This document shows positions 1-8,176 of a stretch of 64,000 nucleotides of DNA, in pieces. The notes beneath the pieces were generated by a model, which was given only the letters and a program-made list of their open reading frames with translations, did no database searches and had not been told where the DNA came from. A program made the position numbers and the translations under genes. Numbering within the stretch: position 1 is the first letter of the stretch; each line of letters starts with the position of its first letter. Source of the DNA: CAWEQO01 sp963811225 (GTDB lineage Bacteria; Chloroflexota; Anaerolineae; Anaerolineales; Anaerolineaceae); NCBI GenBank assembly GCA_963811225.1, contig CAWEQO010000014.1, positions 96,402 through 160,401 on the forward strand, in the 5' to 3' direction.

Positions 1-545
1 ATCCAGAGGGCGTAAAGGGCGATGGAGGTGTCTTTGCTGCCACGGTACTGGCGCTCGACGCGCCGGCTGCCGTTGAAGTCACGCGGGCTGAGGGGGCCGC
101 GCTCACGGATGGCGGCGCGCACCTCGTCCAGCAGCTCGGGATGCTGCATGGCATAGCCGCCGACGCGGCCCTGACCGATGGCGCGGCGCATGTAGGTGCG
201 CCAATAGGGCAGCTCGGACATCGGGTAGATATACAAGGCGCCGCCAAAGTCGAAGAAGCGGCGCTGCTCGTACATCAGGGTTTGCAGGTACTCCGGGCGA
301 TAACCGGCGACGCGGCCCCACAGGGCGATATCGTGGCTGCGGGCGACCACGGTCAGCGGGTCGACCTGCACAGCCTGGACAGCTTCGAGCGCCTTCGCGA
401 CGCCTTCCAGCCCGCTCCAGCGGCGACCGGGCCACAGGCCCTGCTTGCCAAGGATGAAGCGGCGCAAGGTGGTAGGGGAGATCGTGGTCAATAGGTCAAC
501 CTGGACAGATGGGGATTCGTTTTTGAAAAACAAAAAGGAACGCAT
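1..545 (-). CDS. YcaQ/AlkX-like winged-helix DNA glycosylase, N-terminal part (runs off window)
   Basis: The open frame runs from ATG at 545 off the left edge, giving about 181 residues of a family that is usually near 400. Visible family features are LRRFILGKQGL (residues 28-38), the block VDPLTVVARSHDIALWGR (about 61-78) that resembles the conserved 'iQiD.i.vv.RaH...lwsR' of HTH_42/YcaQ proteins, and EQRRFFDFGG (about 93-102). In characterised members this fold unhooks DNA interstrand crosslinks and removes bulky alkyl lesions. An upstream ATG at 558 is out of frame and hits a stop quickly, so ATG 545 is chosen. A TATAAT-like box lies upstream on the minus strand (578-583). Family assignment is good; substrate is unknown. 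Confidence 0.72.
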   Translation of the reverse strand, partial: MRSFLFFKNESPSVQVDLLTTISPTTLRRFILGKQGLWPGRRWSGLEGVAKALEAVQAVQVDPLTVVARSHDIALWGRVAGYRPEYLQTLMYEQRRFFDFGGALYIYPMSELPYWRTYMRRAIGQGRVGGYAMQHPELLDEVRAAIRERGPLSPRDFNGSRRVERQYRGSKDTSIALYALW

Positions 546-686
546 ATGCTTTTCATCAATCCCACCTGCTTCTAAGATTATAGCACTTATTTTCTATTAA
601 TGCATGAGCGTCTTTTTCCGGCAATCGCATCTAAAAAAGATTCCTTCCGTCCCATGCTCTGCGTGGGACGGAGGGGAAATTCCCTT

Positions 687-1079
687 TTACAGCAGGCGGA
701 AGAAGTAGCCCACTGCGCCGATGACGAGCTTGACGACCATCAGGGCGGACACAGCCACTAGCGCCTGGGTCTGGGTTTGGACGAGGGGCAGCTGCCAGCC
801 GGACAGGCCCGCAGCGAACACCACCAGGATGGCGGCGCCCAACAGGTAGCCGAGGATGGCCAGGGGTGAGGCCCAGCGATTGCTGGCGCCGACCTGACCG
901 ATGCCGCCCGAGCAGGCAGCCATGCCCAGGATCAACAGGCCCCACAAAGCGGCCCGCGGGCTGTTGATCAGCGGCAGGGTCTTACCGGCCAGCACCGTGA
1001 GGGTGATCCAGGCGGCGGCCAGCACCAGTACGAAGGGCAAAAGAAAACCAGGGATTAACCCAAAGGCTTTAGCTTTCAT
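687..1079 (-). CDS. Small four-helix membrane protein of unknown function
   Basis: 130 residues with about four hydrophobic helices (roughly 8-30, 43-60, 69-92, 104-126) and very few charged residues. Start ATG 1079 follows AAGGAT about 8 nt upstream on the minus strand. No family motif is recognised. It stands alone between the glycosylase fragment and the divergent lipoprotein hydrolase gene. A membrane location is clear from composition; no function can be proposed. Confidence 0.6.
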   Translation of the reverse strand: MKAKAFGLIPGFLLPFVLVLAAAWITLTVLAGKTLPLINSPRAALWGLLILGMAACSGGIGQVGASNRWASPLAILGYLLGAAILVVFAAGLSGWQLPLVQTQTQALVAVSALMVVKLVIGAVGYFFRLL

Positions 1080-1150
1080 TCCAATATCCTTTAGATCACT
1101 AGAGAAGATTTTCGGCTGGGACGGTTTGTTACAATATCGAGTATGATATT

Positions 1151-1202
1151 GTTCAGGCAGCAGCGGCCTTCCCTTTCAAGGAAAAAGTTACTGCCTGAGC
1201 AG
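1151..1202. repeat. Imperfect inverted repeat (TCAGGCAG / CTGCCTGA)
   Basis: GTTCAGGCAG at 1151-1160 is nearly complementary to CTGCCTGAGC at 1191-1200, across a 30-nt loop. The sequence ACTGCCTGAGCAGT (1190-1203) recurs as the outer part of the long hairpin at 53884-53950, so this is a dispersed palindromic element and not a one-off terminator. It lies between two divergently transcribed genes. Confidence 0.5.
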
Positions 1203-1264
1203 TTCCGTCATCCCTTATTATACAAGCGCCCCATTACAAATGGTAGAGTCGTCAGGATACCGGT

Positions 1265-2384
1265 ATGAATTTACGAATGATCCGCATTTTTGTTCTCCTC
1301 TTGCTCCTGTTTTCCGCCAGCCTGGCCGCCTGCGCGCCTGTCGAGATTCCGACGGCAGCGGCGGCCGTCGACACGACCAGGGCTGCGGCGACGCCGCTGC
1401 CGGCAGAAACGGCGATCCAAACGGCAGCCACAACCGCAACCGAGAGCGCCACACCAGCGCCAACGATCACCCCTTCGCCCACGGCCACGCTGTTCCCGAT
1501 GGCGATCGCGGCGCAGCGCATGACGCCCTACCCTGGCAGCGAGATCACAATCGAGCAGGAGCTGGACCCGGGGGCCAACTATTCGCGCTACTACGCCTCG
1601 TATCTGTCGGAGGGACTGCGCATCTACGGGCTGCTAACCGTGCCGTACGGGGAGATGCCGGAGGGCGGCTGGCCGGCGATCGTCTTCAATCACGGCTACA
1701 TCCCACCGGAGGTGTACCGCACCACCGAGCGTTACATCGCTTACGTCGACACGCTGGCGCGCAGCGGCTACATCGTCTTCCGCATCGACTACCGCGGCAA
1801 CGACCGTTCGGAGGGCGAGGCGAGCGGGGCGTACGGCGATACCGGTTATACAGCGGATGTGCTGAATGCGCTGGGGGCGCTGAAGCAGTTCGGCCTGGTG
1901 AACCCGGAAAAGATCGGGATGTGGGGGCATTCGATGGGGGGATTCTTGACGCTGCGGGCGATGGTGATCTCGAAGGATATCAAAGCCGGGGTGATCTGGG
2001 GCGGGGTGGTGGGCTCGTACCCGGACATGAGCAGCCTGTGGCGCCATAACCACGTTGGGCCCACGCCCACGCCGCCCGCCCGGGGCAAGGCGCTGGCGGG
2101 ACTGGGCGAACCTATACGGGAGCTACGACGAGAACCCGGCATTCTGGCAGTCGGTCTCGGCCAACAGCTATCTAAGCGAAATCAGCGGGCCGCTGCAGCT
2201 GCACCACTCGATCACCGACGAGGAGGTGCCTGTGATCTTCTCGCAGATCCTGTACGAGCAGTTGAAGGCCCTGGACAAGCCGGTGGAGCTGTATACCTAT
2301 GAGGGCGACAACCACAACATCGCCGCGAATTTCAGCGTGGCGATGTCGCGGACGGTGGAATTCTTCGACCGGTATTTGAAGTGA
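1265..2384 (+). CDS. Lipoprotein alpha/beta hydrolase (S9/dienelactone-hydrolase-like), broken by one frameshift
   Basis: The N-terminus is a lipoprotein signal: Met-Asn-Leu-Arg, a run of leucines, and lipobox LAAC with Cys22. A Thr/Ala/Pro-rich linker follows to about residue 75. The hydrolase domain shows the nucleophile elbow GHSMGG (about residues 220-225). After the frame change it shows ITDEEVPVIF (candidate Asp) and GDNHNIAANF (catalytic His). The first frame loses homology near 2060-2100. The second frame resumes with RRWRDWANLYGSYDENPAFW and runs to the stop at 2384, so one base is missing or added in that interval. Likely an extracytoplasmic esterase or peptidase; substrate unknown. 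A sequencing indel is more likely than a dead gene because all catalytic elements remain. Confidence 0.75.
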
Positions 2385-2407
2385 GGGAGTAGAGCGGAGA
2401 ACAATCA

Positions 2408-2441
2408 CTGCCGCCGGGAAAGGATCATTTCCGGGCAGCAG
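2408..2441. terminator. Hairpin between convergent genes
   Basis: CTGCCGCCGGGAAA (2408-2421) and TTTCCGGGCAGCAG (2428-2441) form an imperfect stem with a short loop between two convergent genes. No strong U-tract on either side, so a bidirectional terminator role is only inferred. Confidence 0.4.
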
Positions 2442-2454
2442 TATTCTTTGCGGT

Positions 2455-2889
2455 CTACTCTCTGTTTTTCAGGCGGCGCTCAAACTCTTCGGAGGAGACG
2501 CGCTCTTTGAAGGTGGCGATCACCCACTGATTGCCGTTGGCGTCTTCAACGACGGCGTTGCGGTCGCCGTAAAATTCGTCTTGCGGCTCACGCAGCGATT
2601 TGGCCCCGGCTTCCAAGGCGCGGCGGTAGGTCTCATCAACGTCCGGCACGTAGACATACAGCATGGCGGGCATGGTCTTTTCGCCCTCGCCGACCTGGCC
2701 CATCATGATAGCGGAGTTCGCCAGGCAGACCTCGGCGTGCATGATGCTGCCATCGGGCCGGACCATGCGCTCGGTCTCCTCGGCGTCGAAGGTTTCGGTG
2801 AGAAAGTTGATCTGAGCGGCCACGTCGTGGACGATCAGGTAGGGGGACACGGCATGATAGCCCTCTGGGATATACGAGTCTTGGTCCAT
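2455..2889 (-). CDS. VOC (glyoxalase/bleomycin-resistance fold) family protein
   Basis: 144 residues of the PhnB-like VOC type. YHAVSPYLIVHDVAAQINFL at the N-terminus is the typical first beta-alpha unit. GSIMHAEVCLANSAIMMGQ and the closing DANGNQWVIATF strand match the conserved metal-site region of the superfamily. The His in 'MHAEV' and an acidic residue in the second half are candidate metal ligands. The family covers glyoxalases, epimerases and resistance proteins, and nothing here narrows the choice. Start ATG 2889 follows an AAGAGGAGGAAATCG purine run on the minus strand. Confidence 0.75.
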   Translation of the reverse strand: MDQDSYIPEGYHAVSPYLIVHDVAAQINFLTETFDAEETERMVRPDGSIMHAEVCLANSAIMMGQVGEGEKTMPAMLYVYVPDVDETYRRALEAGAKSLREPQDEFYGDRNAVVEDANGNQWVIATFKERVSSEEFERRLKNRE

Positions 2890-3000
2890 CGATTTCCTCC
2901 TCTTTCTAGATGGATTGTACCCGATGAAGCCGCGAAGGCGTGGAAAATTTCAAGGTAGGCGCGGACGGCGATGATTCTTGCCGGGATAGGGCCGCTGACC

Positions 3001-3029
3001 TTGGTTTGATTCTCGATCTCGCCTATAAT
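3001..3029 (+). promoter_or_regulatory. Sigma-70-type promoter
   Basis: TTGGTT (3001-3006), 17-nt spacer, TATAAT (3024-3029), placed 26 nt upstream of the ATG at 3056. Sequence match only. Confidence 0.5.
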
Positions 3030-3055
3030 GGCGCTATAGAAATTGGGGGAATACG

Positions 3056-4621
3056 ATGACGGAGACGAAACCTGTTCGAAGCATCCGGCTGCTGCGCTGG
3101 AGGATCCTGTTGGGGGCTGAGACGGCTGTGCTGGCGGCGGCGCTGGCGAGCGGCGCGCTGATCCGGCTGCTGCCGCTGCTGATCGCCCGCACCCGTGCGC
3201 CCTACCGCCTGGGCGGGCTGTATGTGGAATTTGCCCGGCAGATCGCCTTGAACGGCTACCGCTTCCCAACCTGGATCCCGCACTACACGCAAGGCGGCAT
3301 CCCCTTTGCCTACCCGCCGCTGCCGTTCTTCCTGGCGGGCGGGCTGGCCTACGGGCTGGGGCTGCCGACCTTCCTGGTCAGCAACGGACTGCCGGCACTG
3401 GCAGCCGCGCTGTCGGTTCCGGCATACTACCTCCTGCTGCGGGCGCTGCGCTTGCCGCGCGGCGTGATCCTGGCGGGAACGCTGCTGTTCGCCACGCTGC
3501 CCTCGGCCTACCAGCAGCAGATCGAGGGGGCCGGGCTGGCGGAGGCTTTCGGCACGCTGGCGCTGATCCTGCTGCTGGCGGCGCTGGCGTATGCCTTCTG
3601 GAAGCCGGCGGCGCTGCGCTTCGCCTGGGTAGGGCTGGCGTTGGGACTGTGCGCCCTGTCCTCGCCGGGCAGCGCGGTGGCGGTGGTCCCGGCTGTGGGC
3701 ATCTTCCTGGCAGCGCGCCTGTTCCGCGAGGGGCTGAAAGGTTTTGCCCGCTTTGGGCTGTACACCGTTGGCGCGGGGCTGCTGGGGGCGCTGGTGAGCC
3801 TGCCGTACTGGCTGCACATCGCCAACCACTACGGCCTGGCATTCCTGGCGGCGGCCTTTGGGGCACAGACCCAGGGGGTGCTGGGCACGCTGATCGACCA
3901 GTTTTACTATACCCTGGCGCTGCCGGGGGCGGGGGCCGCTTATTCCGTGCTGTGGGATGCGCTGCTGCTGGCGGGGCTGGTGTGGGCGCTCTACCGCAGG
4001 CGCTTCGAACTGGCGGCGGCCTACCTGCTGTTCGCCAACATCCCGCGCGAGGGCGACTGGCTGGTGTCGATCCCGGCGGCGGCGCTGATGGCGTTTGGGT
4101 TGATGGCGCTGTGGCTGCCGTTCTACCGTCGGCTGGTGGCCGAGATGCCCGAGCGGATGCGCTTGCGCAGTGCGCTGGCGGCTGTGCTGCCGGCGCTGGC
4201 GCTGCTGGCCGTGCTGTACCACGTCAATTTGCACGCCGTGCGACCGGCGCGCGACTCGCTGGTAACGTTCTCAGGCATGACCGAGGCGGCCTCAGCGGTG
4301 CAGGCGCGCACTCCGACGGACGCCAGCCTGATAGTGGTGGCGCCGGACGATGCGCTGGAATGGGTGCCGTTCCTGATGGAGCGGACGGTGGTCAACATGC
4401 GCTTCGGGGCAGAGTGGCTGCCGGAGGAACTGCCCAAGATCCAGGCGTTTGCAAACGGTCTGAACGCCTGCACGGATTGGCCGTGCGTGCAGCAGCTGGC
4501 GCAGGGCTGGGGCGTGCCGCCGGGGAGCTACATCCTGGCGGATAAGACCAGGATTGGCGAGGCCGCGCCGTATGCGGTGGAGTGGCAGTCGCAGCGGTAT
4601 GGGTTGTATGTGTTTCGGTAA
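3056..4621 (+). CDS. Polytopic GT-C-like membrane protein (putative glycosyltransferase)
   Basis: 521 residues with about ten hydrophobic segments in the first 390 and a soluble C-terminal domain of about 130. The early loop LYVEFARQIALNGYRFPTW followed by YTQGGIPFAYPPLPFFL is the pattern of large '6-pyruvoyl-tetrahydropterin synthase-related' or GT-C-like proteins common in Chloroflexota; in GT-C enzymes this periplasmic loop carries catalytic acids. It would act at the membrane on lipid-linked sugars, but donor and acceptor are unknown. It is a monocistron with its own promoter just upstream. Confidence 0.6.
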   Translation: MTETKPVRSIRLLRWRILLGAETAVLAAALASGALIRLLPLLIARTRAPYRLGGLYVEFARQIALNGYRFPTWIPHYTQGGIPFAYPPLPFFLAGGLAYGLGLPTFLVSNGLPALAAALSVPAYYLLLRALRLPRGVILAGTLLFATLPSAYQQQIEGAGLAEAFGTLALILLLAALAYAFWKPAALRFAWVGLALGLCALSSPGSAVAVVPAVGIFLAARLFREGLKGFARFGLYTVGAGLLGALVSLPYWLHIANHYGLAFLAAAFGAQTQGVLGTLIDQFYYTLALPGAGAAYSVLWDALLLAGLVWALYRRRFELAAAYLLFANIPREGDWLVSIPAAALMAFGLMALWLPFYRRLVAEMPERMRLRSALAAVLPALALLAVLYHVNLHAVRPARDSLVTFSGMTEAASAVQARTPTDASLIVVAPDDALEWVPFLMERTVVNMRFGAEWLPEELPKIQAFANGLNACTDWPCVQQLAQGWGVPPGSYILADKTRIGEAAPYAVEWQSQRYGLYVFR

Positions 4622-4772
4622 GCGCACCACTTGCGTGCTCCCCTCTCCACCAATCGGTCTCCAAAAACTCCTTTTGCCGATATAATTGGATAAATAGCAT
4701 CTAAATAATCAGGCGGAACGAACTTCCAAAGTGCTTTCCGCCTGCTCCCAATTTGATCGAAGAGGAGGTCAA

Positions 4773-5342
4773 ATGAGAAGACTGATCGTTCATGAATTTA
4801 TCACCTTGGATGGCGTGATCCAAGCGCCAGGTCAGGCCGCGGAAGACGATGCGGGCGATTTTCCTTACGGCGGCTGGTCGCTGCCCTACTGGCATGACGA
4901 TATCGGCGCACACTTCAGCGAAGCGTTTGCAGAGGCCGACTCGCTGCTGCTGGGCAGAAAAACCTGGCAGATCCACGGAGAGGCCTTCGGGCCGCATCCC
5001 GAACAGGACCCTTTTACTGGGATGAAGAAGTATGTCGTTTCTAACAGCTTGCAGTCCACTGCGCTGTGGCCGGATTTATTCCTCATCCGCGGCAGCGTGG
5101 TCGATGAGGTGCGCAAACTGAAGGGCCAATCGGGGAAAAACATCATTCTGGATGGCAGCAGCGTTCTACTACAAGCCTTGATCGAAAACGATCTGGTGGA
5201 TGAGTATATGCTGCACGTATATCCGCTGGCGCTCGGCCGCGGGAAGCGTTTATTTCCAGACGGCAAGCGGGTCAACTTGAAGTTGATCGAATCTACAGCA
5301 ATGCAGACCGGGGTGGTCTATCTACGCTACCAACCGGCCTAG
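4773..5342 (+). CDS. Dihydrofolate-reductase-like (RibD C-terminal domain) reductase
   Basis: 189 residues. MRRLIVHEFITLDGVIQAPG is the hallmark start of the YyaP/RibD C-terminal group, and LLLGRKTWQ and GKNIILDGSSVLLQALIE match the NADPH-binding and 'GGa.l...Ll..glvDE' blocks of that fold. VDEYMLHVYPLALGRGKRLF follows as expected. These proteins bind NADPH; most have no known substrate and they are not true DHFRs. ATG 4773 is chosen because GAGGAGG lies 7-13 nt upstream; an in-frame upstream start would lack one. Confidence 0.8.
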   Translation: MRRLIVHEFITLDGVIQAPGQAAEDDAGDFPYGGWSLPYWHDDIGAHFSEAFAEADSLLLGRKTWQIHGEAFGPHPEQDPFTGMKKYVVSNSLQSTALWPDLFLIRGSVVDEVRKLKGQSGKNIILDGSSVLLQALIENDLVDEYMLHVYPLALGRGKRLFPDGKRVNLKLIESTAMQTGVVYLRYQPA

Positions 5343-5350
5343 AATCATGT

Positions 5351-5380
5351 TTGACAGTCCACGCGAGACCGTGTTATAAT
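5351..5380 (+). promoter_or_regulatory. Strong sigma-70 promoter for rplS
   Basis: TTGACA (5351-5356), 18-nt spacer, TATAAT (5375-5380): both hexamers are consensus. It sits about 60 nt upstream of the L19 start, as expected for a heavily transcribed ribosomal protein gene. Confidence 0.75.
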
Positions 5381-5441
5381 CCCATGCCGCCGAAAAGTGA
5401 TTGCGGCATTGGTATCGATATTTTTTGTAAGGAAGCCTGCT

Positions 5442-5786
5442 ATGAATGATTTAATGAAAGCCATCGAAGCCCCCGTTAACCCGAACGTCCCGAGCTTGCA
5501 GCCCGGAGACACGGTCAGCGTACACTTAAAGATTACAGAAGGCACACGCGAGCGCATCCAGGAATTTAAGGGTGTCGTTCTGTTTGTCCACACCAAAGGC
5601 CCCAATTCTACCTTCACCGTACGGCGCATCGCGTCCAACGGTGTGGGCGTTGAACGCTCGTTCCTGACCCGTTCCCCGCGCATCGCCAAGGTCGTCGTTG
5701 AGCGGCACGCCGTGGTTCGCCGGTCACGCCTGTATTTCCTGCGCGGCCGCACCGGCAAACGGGCACGTCTCAAACAGCGTTTCTAA
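5442..5786 (+). CDS. rplS: Ribosomal protein bL19
   Basis: 114 residues, normal length for L19. The core PGDTVSVHLKITEGTRERIQ, then GVVLFVHTKGPNSTFTVRRI and the basic tail LYFLRGRTGKRARLKQRF are diagnostic. L19 sits at the 30S/50S interface of the large subunit. It stands apart from rpsP/trmD, with its own consensus promoter and a clean intrinsic terminator, so it is monocistronic here. ATG 5442 follows AAGGAAG; a second Met at residue 5 is possible but poorly placed relative to the ribosome binding site. Confidence 0.97.
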   Translation: MNDLMKAIEAPVNPNVPSLQPGDTVSVHLKITEGTRERIQEFKGVVLFVHTKGPNSTFTVRRIASNGVGVERSFLTRSPRIAKVVVERHAVVRRSRLYFLRGRTGKRARLKQRF

Positions 5787-5814
5787 GCCTTCCTTTTTGT
5801 TTACGCACCAACCA

Positions 5815-5845
5815 GGGTGCAACCGAACCAGGTTGCGCCCTTTTT
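5815..5845 (+). terminator. Rho-independent terminator of rplS
   Basis: GGGTGCAACC (5815-5824) pairs with GGTTGCGCCC (5831-5840) with one G-U pair, followed directly by TTTTT. Confidence 0.85.
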
Positions 5846-5865
5846 ACTTACAATAAGGTCCAATT

Positions 5866-6597
5866 ATGCCACCATTGATCGGAATTACTACGTCTCACGC
5901 TTTACAAGGCGAAAACGCAAACCGGAATCACGTGCCGGACGCCTATATTGAAGCCATCGTGCGGGCCGGGGGAAACCCGGTGCTGGTGCCGGTGGGCTAT
6001 CCCATTGACCATCTGCCGGCGCTGCGCGCCAGACTCGACGGGCTGCTGCTGACCGGCGGCGACGACATCGACCCGGCGCTGTTCGGCGGACAAGCGCATC
6101 CCAAGGTCAGTGGGATCGACGCGGGCCGCGACCGCCTGGAGATTGCCCTGGCGCGGATGGCGGTCGAAACGGAATGGCCGTTCCTGGCGATCTGCCGGGG
6201 CATCCAGGTCATGAACGTGGCCCTGGGCGGCACGCTGTATACGCACATCAAAGACCAGCTGCCGGGCGCGCTGGAGCACGGCTTGTGGGACACGCACCCG
6301 CGCGATTACCTGGCGCATAAGGTGCGGCTGCAAGCGGGCTCGCGACTGGAGAGCATCCTGGGCGGGCCGAGCGCCGGGGTGAACAGTTTCCATCACCAGG
6401 GTGTGGAGAAGGCTGCGCCGGGGCTGGCGGAGACGGCCTGGGCGCCGGACGGCCTGGTGGAGGGCGTCGAACTGCCGGAGCACCCGTTCGCGCTGGGCGT
6501 GCAGTGGCACCCGGAGTGCATTCCGCAGCAGGAGAACCAGGCAGCGCTGTTCCGGGCGTTCGTGGAAGCAGCGGATAAGGCAAAAAGCAACTCCTAA
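5866..6597 (+). CDS. Class I glutamine-amidotransferase-like hydrolase (PuuD/gamma-Glu-GABA hydrolase family)
   Basis: 243 residues. LLTGGDDIDPALFGG, then the nucleophile elbow FLAICRGIQVMNVALGG (Cys in ICRG) and the C-terminal LGVQWHPECIPQQ with the catalytic His and Glu complete a peptidase C26 triad. The family cleaves gamma-glutamyl amides such as gamma-glutamyl-GABA. No puu neighbours are present, so the physiological substrate is open. The gene starts 20 nt after the rplS terminator without a strong Shine-Dalgarno. Confidence 0.88.
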   Translation: MPPLIGITTSHALQGENANRNHVPDAYIEAIVRAGGNPVLVPVGYPIDHLPALRARLDGLLLTGGDDIDPALFGGQAHPKVSGIDAGRDRLEIALARMAVETEWPFLAICRGIQVMNVALGGTLYTHIKDQLPGALEHGLWDTHPRDYLAHKVRLQAGSRLESILGGPSAGVNSFHHQGVEKAAPGLAETAWAPDGLVEGVELPEHPFALGVQWHPECIPQQENQAALFRAFVEAADKAKSNS

Positions 6598-6670
6598 GGG
6601 AGCGCTTCGCAAAGGCGCACAGAATGCAAAGCTGTAACGATGTGTGTGACACGCTGCTAGCAGGTATGGC

Positions 6671-7465
6671 ATGAGCGCGGTTCCGATTGGCGTGTTCGAC
6701 TCGGGCGTGGGGGGGCTGTCGGTGCTGCGGGCGCTGCGCGCAACGCTGCCGGGGCAGCCGGTGATCTACCTGGCGGACCAGGCGCACGTGCCCTATGGGC
6801 CGCGGCCGCTGGCCGAGGTGCGCTCGTTCGCCGAGGGGATCACCCGCTATCTACTGGGGCAGGGGGCGCAGTTGATCGTGGTGGCCTGCAACGCAGCCTC
6901 GGCGGCGGCGCTGCACCACCTGCGAGCCTTGTTCCCCGAGACGCCCTTCGTCGGCATGGAACCGGCGGTCAAACCGGCCGCAGAGACGACCTCGTCGGGA
7001 GTGGTGGGCGTGCTCGCCACCCCGGCGACATTCCAGGGGGCGCTGTATGCCTCGGTCATCGAGCGTTTCGCCAGGGGGGTCACGCTGCTGCAAGACACTT
7101 GCCCCGGGCTGGTCAAGCAGATCGAGGCGGGGCGGCTGGACGACGAAGAGACGCGCGCCATCCTGCGCCGGGCGCTGAAGCCGATGCTGGCAGGCGGGAT
7201 CGACACGGTGGTGCTGGGCTGCACGCATTACCCCTTCATTATCCCGTTGATCCAGGAGATCACCGGACCGGCGGTGCGGGTGATCGACCCTGCGCCGGCA
7301 GTAGCACGCCAGGCCCGGCGCTTGCTGGCTGGCCGCGGCTGGCTGGCCGAGCCGCAGCCGGTGGGATGGGTGCGCTACCTGACCACGGGGGATGCACGGG
7401 CGCTGGAAGAACTGCTGCCGAAGCTGGGAGCGGAGGATGTGCTCGTGGAGAGAGCAGCGCTGTAG
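6671..7465 (+). CDS. murI: Glutamate racemase
   Basis: 264 residues, standard for MurI. IGVFDSGVGGLSVLRALR carries the first acid/base region. VVACNAASAAAL (Cys) and DTVVLGCTHYPFI (second Cys) supply the two catalytic cysteines. The enzyme makes D-glutamate for peptidoglycan in the cytoplasm. No close Shine-Dalgarno precedes ATG 6671. Canonical MurI has CNTA where this has CNAA; the catalytic Cys is kept. A cell-wall D-Glu supply fits a peptidoglycan-containing or partly walled Chloroflexota. Confidence 0.93.
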   Translation: MSAVPIGVFDSGVGGLSVLRALRATLPGQPVIYLADQAHVPYGPRPLAEVRSFAEGITRYLLGQGAQLIVVACNAASAAALHHLRALFPETPFVGMEPAVKPAAETTSSGVVGVLATPATFQGALYASVIERFARGVTLLQDTCPGLVKQIEAGRLDDEETRAILRRALKPMLAGGIDTVVLGCTHYPFIIPLIQEITGPAVRVIDPAPAVARQARRLLAGRGWLAEPQPVGWVRYLTTGDARALEELLPKLGAEDVLVERAAL

Positions 7466-7591
7466 GGTTTGGCTGGCTTAGCGGCGCAGCTGTGCGGCCA
7501 AATAACCTGTCCTCTACAACATCCGAGCGCATTCCTGAGGGAGTGATTTCTGGTATACTTGGTAAAAGTCATAGAAGGAGCGGCGAGAGCG

Positions 7592-8119
7592 ATGCCACCA
7601 GTTGAAATCGATGTAGATCCAATTCTTCACATTACGACGGACGCGATTGGCAAACCCGGACAGCGCGTTTTCTATATCCAGGCATGGCAGCAAGATCGTA
7701 CCGTTTCGGTAATCGTCGAGAAGGTCCAAATCCAGACCCTGGCAGTTGGCGTGGAGCAGTTCTTGAACGAAGTTAAAGAGCGCTTTCCCGACCTGCCGGA
7801 GGCGGCTGCCGAGTATGACGAAGGCAAAATGCACATTCAACCACCGGTCGATCCGCTGTTCCGCGTCGGTGAGCTGGGGCTGGCTTACGACGCCGACCGC
7901 GATCTGCTGGTGCTGGTCGCCCGAGAAGTGGCGGCCGGGCAAGAAAATCCGGAGGATACGCGGGTGGTGCGCTTCTGGTGCACCCGCTCGCAACTGCGGG
8001 CGATGTCAAGATGGGGGTTAGAGATTTCAGGACGCGGCCGTCCGCTGTGCCCGTACTGTGGAGAACCCATGGAGCCGGAAGGGCATTTCTGTCCGAAACG
8101 CAACGGACACAAACACTAG
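7592..8119 (+). CDS. DUF3090 family protein
   Basis: 175 residues. GQRVFYIQAWQQDRTVSVIVEK near the N-terminus and ATRQ-like CTRSQLRAMSRWGLEI near the C-terminus match DUF3090, a family best known from actinobacteria. The tail ends in a zinc-ribbon-like CPYCGEPMEPEGHFCPKRNGH (Cys/His ligands). ATG 7592 is preferred over the upstream GTG-like start at 7559 because GAAGGAG lies 12 nt ahead. The next gene is a SCO1664-family protein, the usual actinobacterial partner. Biochemical function is unknown. Confidence 0.85.
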   Translation: MPPVEIDVDPILHITTDAIGKPGQRVFYIQAWQQDRTVSVIVEKVQIQTLAVGVEQFLNEVKERFPDLPEAAAEYDEGKMHIQPPVDPLFRVGELGLAYDADRDLLVLVAREVAAGQENPEDTRVVRFWCTRSQLRAMSRWGLEISGRGRPLCPYCGEPMEPEGHFCPKRNGHKH

Positions 8120-8130
8120 CCGGTTCAATC

Positions 8131-8160
8131 AGCCCCACTCCTAGAGAGGGGGCTTTCTTT
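8131..8160 (+). terminator. Intrinsic terminator or attenuator between DUF3090 and SCO1664 genes
   Basis: AGCCCCACTC and GAGGGGGCT form a stem around CTAGA, followed by TTCTTT. The next gene begins 17 nt later, so some readthrough or an internal start must serve it. Confidence 0.7.
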
Positions 8161-8176
8161 ATCAGTGGGAATTAGA

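Noticed and set aside
3023..4234. 403-residue open frame on the minus strand
   Set aside because: Gln/Arg-rich low-complexity product lying antisense to a well-supported membrane protein gene; a by-product of high-G+C codon use.
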